DNA of 12,650 bases from Gammaproteobacteria bacterium. Its GTDB lineage: Bacteria; Pseudomonadota; Gammaproteobacteria; Steroidobacterales; Steroidobacteraceae. Positions 8,190 through 12,650 of this stretch are shown here, piece after piece (positions within the stretch are counted from its first letter, which is position 1; each line of letters opens with the position of its first letter). The translations under genes and the position numbers were made by a program. Location: assembly GCA_005877965.1 (NCBI GenBank), contig VBNP01000048.1, positions 1-12,650 on the forward strand, written 5' to 3'. Under the pieces are notes generated by a model, which worked only from the letters and a program-made list of their open reading frames with translations, searched no databases and was not told the origin of the DNA.

Positions 8190-10808
8190 ATGCAAGAGAG
8201 CTACGATCCCGCGGCCGTCGAGCGCGCCGCGCAGCAGTATTGGGACGGGCGGCGCGTGTTCGAGGCGCGTGAGGATGCGACGCGCGCCAAGTTCTACTGT
8301 CTGTCGATGCTGCCGTATCCGTCAGGGCGCCTGCACATGGGCCACGTGCGCAACTACACCATCGGCGACGTGCTGGCCCGCTACCTGCGCATGCAGGGAT
8401 ACAACGTGCTGCAGCCGATGGGCTGGGATGCGTTCGGGCTGCCGGCCGAGAACGCGGCGATCAGCAACGGCGTGCCCCCGGCGCGGTGGACCCGCGAGAA
8501 CATTTCCTGCATGCGCGCACAGCTCAAGTCCCTCGGCTTCGCCATCGACTGGAGCCGGGAGATCACCACCTGCGACCCGGACTATTACCGCTGGAACCAG
8601 TGGTTGTTCCTGCGCATGCTCGAGAAGGGCATCGCGTACCGCAAGACCGGTGTCGTGAACTGGGATCCCGTCGATCAGACCGTGCTCGCCAACGAGCAGG
8701 TGATCGACGGCCGCGGCTGGCGCACCGGGGCGCCGGTGGAGAAGCGCGAGATCCCCATGTACTACCTCGCGATCACGCGCTACGCGCAAGAGCTGCTGGA
8801 GTCGCTCGATACGCTCGGCGACTGGCCCGAGCGCGTGCGCGTGATGCAGGCCAACTGGGTCGGCAGGAGCGAGGGTTGCGACATCGCCTTTCCCTACGCC
8901 CCGGATACGGTCACGGCCGTGGGCAGCGCCGGGGCGCTCAGGGTGTTCACCACGCGCGCCGACACACTCTTCGGCGCGACCTTCATGGCGATCGCGGCCG
9001 AGCACCCGGTGGCGCTCGCCGCCGCGCGGCACGACCCGGCGCTCGCCGCCTTCATCGACGAGTGCCGCCGCGGCGGCGTGACGGAAGCGGAGCTCGCGAC
9101 GCAGGAGAAGAAGGGCAGGCCGACCGGGTTGCACGTGCTGCACCCCTTCAGCGGCGCGCCGCTCGAGATCTGGGTCGCCAACTACGTGCTCATGGCATAC
9201 GGGGAGGGCGCCGTCATGGGCGTGCCGGCTCACGATGAGCGCGATTTCGAGTTTGCGCTCAGGAATACTCTGCCGGTGCTCACCGTGGTGCGCTCCGCCA
9301 GCGGCGCCTACCAGGAGGTGCGCGCACCCTGGATCCCCGCCTACGCCGAATACGGCATCACGGTGAACTCGGCGCAGTTCTCGGGCCTCACGTTCCAGGC
9401 GGCGGTGGATCGCATCGCCGCGGCGCTGGAGCAGAAGGGTCTCGGCGGCAAGCGCGTGCAGTACCGCCTGCGCGACTGGGGCATCTCCCGGCAGCGCTAC
9501 TGGGGCTGCCCGATTCCGATCATCCACTGCGGCGCGTGCGGCGCGGTGCCGGTGCCGGAGGAGCAGTTGCCGGTGGTGCTGCCGGAGGACCTGGTGCCGG
9601 ATGGCAGCGGCAACCCGCTCGCCAGGTGCGCGGCGTTCTATGAGTGCACCTGCCCGAAGTGCGGTCAGCCTGGCCGCCGCGAAACCGACACCATGGACAC
9701 CTTCGTCGACTCCTCCTGGTACTTCGTGCGCTACGCGTGCCCGGACGCGGCCGCGATGGTGGACGCGCGCGCGGACTACTGGCTGCCGGTGGACCAGTAC
9801 ATCGGCGGCATCGAGCACGCCATCCTGCACCTGTTGTATGCGCGCTTCTGGACCAAGGTGATGCGCGACTTCCGTCTGCTCGGGTTCGGCGAGCCGTTCA
9901 CCAGGCTCCTCACCCAGGGCATGGTGCTGAACCACATCTATTCATACCAGCCCGCCGGCGCACGCAAGCGCTACTTCAACCCGGCCGATGTGGACACCCG
10001 CCGCGGGCCCGGGGGCGCCGAGGTGCACGAGGTCGTGACCGCCGACCTCGGCACCGTGCTCGTTACGCACGAGGGCCTGGGGAAGATGTCCAAGTCCGAG
10101 GGCAACGGTGTCGACCCCGAGGGCCTGATCGAGCGATTTGGCGCCGACACCGCCCGCCTCTTCACGATGTTCGCCTCGCCCCCGGAGCAGACCCTGGAAT
10201 GGTCCGACGAGGGGGTTCAGGGCGCCTCGCGCTTCATCCGCCGGCTGTGGCATGCGGTGTACGAGCACGTTGCGGCGGGCCCCGCGCCCGCGCTGCAGGC
10301 GAGCGCACTGACAGGCGCGCCACGCGAGCTGCGGCGCGCGGCGCACCAGGCACTCGCCAAGGCCACGGATGACATCGGCCGGCGCCGCAACTTCAACACC
10401 GCGATCGCCGCCATCATGGAACTGCTGAATGCGGTGGGGCGGTTCAGCGACGCGAGTGCACCCGGGCGCGCCGTGCGCCACGAGGCGCTGCGGATCGCGG
10501 TCCTGGTGCTCGCGCCCATCACCCCGCACGTGTGTCACGCGTTGTGGCAGGCGCTGGGGTCGAGGACCGCGCTGGTCGATGAGCGCTGGCCGGCGGTGGA
10601 TGCGGCGGCGCTGGCGCAGGAAAGCTACGAGATCGTCGTACAGGTGAACGGCAAGCTGCGCGGGCGCATCAGCGTCGCGGTGAACGCGGATGAGGCCGCG
10701 GTGCGTGCCGCGGCGCTGGCGGACGCACAGGTGCGCAGGTTCGTGGCCGACAGGCCGGTGAGGCGCGTGATCGTGGTGCCGGGCAAACTCGTCAACGTGG
10801 TCCTCTGA
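8190..10808 (+). CDS. leuS: Leucyl-tRNA synthetase
   Basis: The 872-residue class I synthetase attaches leucine to tRNA-Leu. The catalytic domain has HMGH at 49-52 (the HIGH signature, within YPSGRLHMGHVRNY) and KMSKS at 632-636. The CP1 editing domain contains the threonine-rich TTRADTLFG at 254-262 and the editing aspartate D349 within VPAHDERDFEF. Between the editing and KMSKS parts, C447-x2-C450 and C488-x2-C491 form a plausible zinc knuckle (C486 lies nearby) that E. coli LeuRS lacks, as far as I recall. The C-terminal anticodon and leucine-specific regions are complete, ending in RRVIVVPGKLVNVVL. The ATG is five bases after the protease stop, with only AAGA as a weak ribosome site. The stop overlaps the lptE start by one base (TGATG). 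Length is close to the usual 860. Confidence 0.97.
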   Translation: MQESYDPAAVERAAQQYWDGRRVFEAREDATRAKFYCLSMLPYPSGRLHMGHVRNYTIGDVLARYLRMQGYNVLQPMGWDAFGLPAENAAISNGVPPARWTRENISCMRAQLKSLGFAIDWSREITTCDPDYYRWNQWLFLRMLEKGIAYRKTGVVNWDPVDQTVLANEQVIDGRGWRTGAPVEKREIPMYYLAITRYAQELLESLDTLGDWPERVRVMQANWVGRSEGCDIAFPYAPDTVTAVGSAGALRVFTTRADTLFGATFMAIAAEHPVALAAARHDPALAAFIDECRRGGVTEAELATQEKKGRPTGLHVLHPFSGAPLEIWVANYVLMAYGEGAVMGVPAHDERDFEFALRNTLPVLTVVRSASGAYQEVRAPWIPAYAEYGITVNSAQFSGLTFQAAVDRIAAALEQKGLGGKRVQYRLRDWGISRQRYWGCPIPIIHCGACGAVPVPEEQLPVVLPEDLVPDGSGNPLARCAAFYECTCPKCGQPGRRETDTMDTFVDSSWYFVRYACPDAAAMVDARADYWLPVDQYIGGIEHAILHLLYARFWTKVMRDFRLLGFGEPFTRLLTQGMVLNHIYSYQPAGARKRYFNPADVDTRRGPGGAEVHEVVTADLGTVLVTHEGLGKMSKSEGNGVDPEGLIERFGADTARLFTMFASPPEQTLEWSDEGVQGASRFIRRLWHAVYEHVAAGPAPALQASALTGAPRELRRAAHQALAKATDDIGRRRNFNTAIAAIMELLNAVGRFSDASAPGRAVRHEALRIAVLVLAPITPHVCHALWQALGSRTALVDERWPAVDAAALAQESYEIVVQVNGKLRGRISVAVNADEAAVRAAALADAQVRRFVADRPVRRVIVVPGKLVNVVL

Positions 10809-11302
10809 TGGCGCGGCCGCGGCGCGGGCGCGTGACGGGCGCGGCCGCCGCGGCGCTGCTGATCGGCGCGTGCGGCTTTCATCTGCAGGGCCGCGCGCCC
10901 CTGCCGGACCCGGTCAGGACCCCTTATCTGGAGGTGCCGGACCGGCAGAGCGATTTCGTGCAGAGCCTGCGTCGCGCGCTGTTGTCGAACGGGGCGCACC
11001 TGGCGCATGAGAAGGGCCAGTCATCCGCCGTCGTCAGCATCGTCAGGGACAATGTCACGCGGCGCGTGGTGTCGGTGTCGGCTACCAACCAGCCCAACCA
11101 GTACGAGGTGACCTACACGGTCGGCTTCTCGGTGACCGCCGGGGACAAGGAGCTGCTGCCGCAGCAGGAGCTGTCCGCCACGCGCACCTACAGCTTCGAC
11201 GAGCGTCTGCTGCTCGCCAAGGGGCACGAGGACGACGTGCTGCGCGCGGACATGGCGCGCGATCTCGCCGACATGGTCATGCGGCGGCTGTCGAGTCTGT
11301 AG
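10808..11302 (+). CDS. lptE: LPS-assembly lipoprotein LptE
   Basis: The 164-residue protein is the LptE/RlpB lipoprotein, which plugs the LptD barrel in the outer membrane and helps insert lipopolysaccharide. A basic start (MARPRRGR) and a short Ala/Leu-rich stretch lead to the lipobox I-G-A-C with C22 as the predicted lipidated residue. CGFHLQGRAPLP follows directly, as is typical of the family. The remainder has the expected pattern, including YEVTYTVGFSV and the C-terminal helix RADMARDLADMVMRRL. It begins inside the leuS stop (TGATG), so it is probably translated by re-initiation. The leuS-lptE-holA order is the classic gammaproteobacterial one, here with one extra gene before holA. It is somewhat shorter than the E. 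coli protein (about 193). Its lipidation would depend on Lnt, encoded upstream. Confidence 0.93.
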   Translation: MARPRRGRVTGAAAAALLIGACGFHLQGRAPLPDPVRTPYLEVPDRQSDFVQSLRRALLSNGAHLAHEKGQSSAVVSIVRDNVTRRVVSVSATNQPNQYEVTYTVGFSVTAGDKELLPQQELSATRTYSFDERLLLAKGHEDDVLRADMARDLADMVMRRLSSL

Positions 11303-11324
11303 CCCAGGTGCGCGTCCGTCCCCC

Positions 11325-11849
11325 GTGACCGCAGCGCCCGCCGTGCTGCTGCTGAACGCCACCGATCGCGTGGCCCTGGCGCTGCTCCTCGGCCGCTACG
11401 GGATGCAACTCACGCTGGTCGTGCCCGGGGACGCCATTCCGGGATCCTACTGGGGTCACGGCGAGGCGGGCCTGAGGGGCGAGCGCCTGTACGCGCGGCT
11501 CGACACCCCGGCGCACTCCGTGCTGCACGAGGCGAGCCACTACATCTGCATGACTCCCGAGCGGCGCGCGGGCCTCGACCGGGATGCCGGCGGCACCGAC
11601 CTCGAGGAATCGGCGGTGTGCTATCTGCAGGTGCTGCTCGCGGACCAGGTGCCGGGCCTCGGGCGGGCGCGGCTGTTTTCTGACATGGACGCCTGGGGTT
11701 ACAGCTTCCGCCTCGGCAGCACACGTGCGTGGTTTGAGGGGGATGCAAGCGATGCACGCGACTGGCTGCTGCAGCACGGCCTCATCGATGCCGCCGGCCG
11801 GGTGACCGGGGAGCTGCGCAATTCCGCCTCAGCGGGACCTGCGATGTAA
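11325..11849 (+). CDS. Uncharacterised small protein with HExxH motif, putative zinc metallopeptidase-like
   Basis: I do not recognise a named family for this 174-residue product. It has H68-E69-A70-S71-H72, a full HExxH zinc-protease motif, in the segment DTPAHSVLHEASHYICM. E94/E95 (DLEESAVCYLQ), 22-23 residues after the second His, could provide the third metal ligand as in gluzincins. Other distinctive segments are ATDRVALALLLGRYGMQL (12-29), IPGSYWG (38-44) and DMDAWGYSFRLGS (120-132). There is no signal peptide or clear membrane helix; the start is mildly hydrophobic (AVLLLNA). It is therefore predicted to be cytosolic, although the neighbours lptE and lnt are envelope genes. The start is GTG 22 bases after the lptE stop, with no in-frame ATG upstream and no good Shine-Dalgarno sequence. 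Base composition matches its neighbours. Peptidase function is inference from the motif; it might instead be a non-catalytic metal-binding protein. Confidence 0.85.
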   Translation: MTAAPAVLLLNATDRVALALLLGRYGMQLTLVVPGDAIPGSYWGHGEAGLRGERLYARLDTPAHSVLHEASHYICMTPERRAGLDRDAGGTDLEESAVCYLQVLLADQVPGLGRARLFSDMDAWGYSFRLGSTRAWFEGDASDARDWLLQHGLIDAAGRVTGELRNSASAGPAM

Positions 11850-11915
11850 TAATGAGCCGGCAGCCCGCCCGCACGGCCAGGCTGTGGATCGCCCGCACGC
11901 CGGCCCCTCGCCGGA

Positions 11916-11920
11916 TGAGG
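11916..11920 (+). promoter_or_regulatory. Ribosome binding site of holA
   Basis: TGAGG lies four bases before the TTG at 11925. Together with the in-frame TGA at 11916-11918 it supports TTG as the holA start. It sits at the end of a 75-base spacer that also holds a 10-base direct repeat (CGCCCGCACG at 11866-11875 and 11890-11899) of unclear meaning. Confidence 0.45.
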
Positions 11921-11924
11921 TCTC

Positions 11925-12650
11925 TTGAAGCTCACCTCCGACTCGCTCGCGACCCACCTCGGGGAACGGCTGTTGCCGGTATATCTGGTCTCCGGCGACG
12001 AACCGCTGCTCGCGGCGGAAGCGGCCGACGCCGTACGTGCGCGGGCGCGAGGCGCGGGCTTTACGGAGCGTGAGGTGCATTTCATCGAGCGTGCCGCCGA
12101 CTGGGACGAGGTGCGCGCCTCCGCCGCCAATCTGTCGCTGTTCGCTGCACGCCGCGTGGTGGAGATCCGTCTGGCGAGCCCCAGGCCCGGCACTGCCGGA
12201 AACGCCGCCCTCATCGCACTGCTCGAGGCGCGTGATCCTGACACACTGTTCCTCATACTGACGCCGCGCCTCGATCGCGACGCGCAGGGTGCCGACTGGG
12301 TGCGGGCGGTGGAGGCGCACGGCGCCTGGGTGCAGATCTGGCCGGTCGACAGCCACCGGCTGGCGGCGTGGCTCAGGGGCCGTTGCCGCAGGCTGAAGCT
12401 CGATGCGAGCGATGAGGCGCTCGAGCTTCTGGCGGCGCGCACCGAGGGGAACCTGCTCGCGGCCCACCAGGAGCTGACCGGGCTCGCGCTGCTGGCGCCC
12501 GCGGGCCGGGTGACGCCCGATGCCGTACTCGCCGCAGTCGCCGACAGCGCCCGCTTTGATGTCTTCGGGCTGGGCGAGGCCGTGCTCGCGGGCGAGACGG
12601 CGCGGGCGCTGCGCGTGCTGGCGGGCCTGCGCGCCGAGGGCACGGAGCCG
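11925..12650 (+). CDS. holA: DNA polymerase III subunit delta (partial, C-terminus outside window)
   Basis: The first 242 codons are present and the frame is open to the window edge; the family is about 340 residues. HolA is the delta subunit of the clamp loader, which opens the beta clamp. The N-terminus reads KLTSDSLATHL, followed by LLPVYLVSGDEPLLAAEAAD (about 17-36), the nucleotide-binding-like region that is degenerate in delta. Other landmarks are LSLFAARRVVEIRL, the EGNLLAAHQELTGLALL helix (about 180-200) and DSARFDVFGLGEAVLAGE. The start is TTG: an in-frame TGA lies only six bases upstream, the intervening codons GGT and CTC cannot start, and TGAGG lies just before it. The next in-frame candidates fall inside the conserved PVYLVSGDEP region. 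nadD usually follows in relatives but lies beyond the window. Confidence 0.94.
   Translation, partial: MKLTSDSLATHLGERLLPVYLVSGDEPLLAAEAADAVRARARGAGFTEREVHFIERAADWDEVRASAANLSLFAARRVVEIRLASPRPGTAGNAALIALLEARDPDTLFLILTPRLDRDAQGADWVRAVEAHGAWVQIWPVDSHRLAAWLRGRCRRLKLDASDEALELLAARTEGNLLAAHQELTGLALLAPAGRVTPDAVLAAVADSARFDVFGLGEAVLAGETARALRVLAGLRAEGTEP

Noticed and set aside
6508..8190. Minus-strand open frame of 560 codons opposite the HtrA protease
   Set aside because: It is a compositional shadow of the protease gene, which has a full catalytic triad and PDZ domains; the antisense product shows no motif.
8322..9935. Minus-strand open frame of 537 codons opposite leuS
   Set aside because: It is antisense to the highly conserved LeuRS coding sequence, with low-complexity His/Arg/Ala content and no domain.
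11866..11899. 10-base direct repeat CGCCCGCACG in the spacer before holA
   Set aside because: Only two copies, 24 bases apart, in a GC-rich spacer; this is compatible with chance and has no link to a known operator.
11852..12073. Small open frame starting at the ATG after the HExxH gene
   Set aside because: Most of it overlaps holA in another frame, and its Arg-rich product has no similarity I recognise. The holA frame is clearly the coding one.

Overview
The window is a dense, high-GC (about 70% by eye) stretch of chromosome, most likely from a gammaproteobacterium. It carries the housekeeping order miaB - phoH/ybeZ - ybeY - corC/ybeX - lnt - (htrA/degQ) - leuS - lptE - (unknown gene) - holA, which is the gammaproteobacterial rlp/lnt neighbourhood. 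I cannot name the genus. GC content and order would suit a Chromatiales, Nevskiales or Steroidobacter-like lineage, but that is a guess.

Layout. At the left edge (1-622, minus strand) lies the 5' two thirds of an ornithine cyclodeaminase/mu-crystallin family gene that runs off the window. A 132-base divergent spacer with a candidate promoter precedes ssb (755-1246). A second 137-base spacer with promoter-like hexamers leads to a tightly packed plus-strand series: miaB, phoH, ybeY and corC (the last three joined by a 6-base gap and two ATGA overlaps), lnt, a trypsin-like HtrA protease, leuS, lptE, a small unrecognised HExxH protein, and the 5' part of holA, which starts at TTG and runs off the right edge. 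From 1384 onward no gap exceeds about 75 bases, so the block may be transcribed as one or a few long operons. I see no tRNA, rRNA, insertion sequence, CRISPR array or convincing intrinsic terminator.

How the genes fit together. MiaB modifies tRNA, YbeY and PhoH act in RNA and ribosome maturation, and LeuRS charges tRNA, so one theme is translation. Lnt (lipoprotein N-acylation), the HtrA protease (envelope protein quality control) and LptE (a lipoprotein of the LPS export machine, itself an Lnt substrate) form an envelope theme. SSB and HolA are replication proteins.

This is mostly an ordinary core region. Two points stand out. The CorC homologue appears to have lost about 23 residues in frame from the middle of its second CBS domain. 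The small protein between lptE and holA carries a clean HEASH motif plus a downstream Glu pair, which suggests an uncharacterised zinc metallopeptidase-like fold. Smaller points are a lipobox-like signal on the HtrA protease, a four-cysteine zinc-knuckle arrangement in LeuRS, a forced TTG start for holA, and an almost leaderless promoter candidate for miaB.
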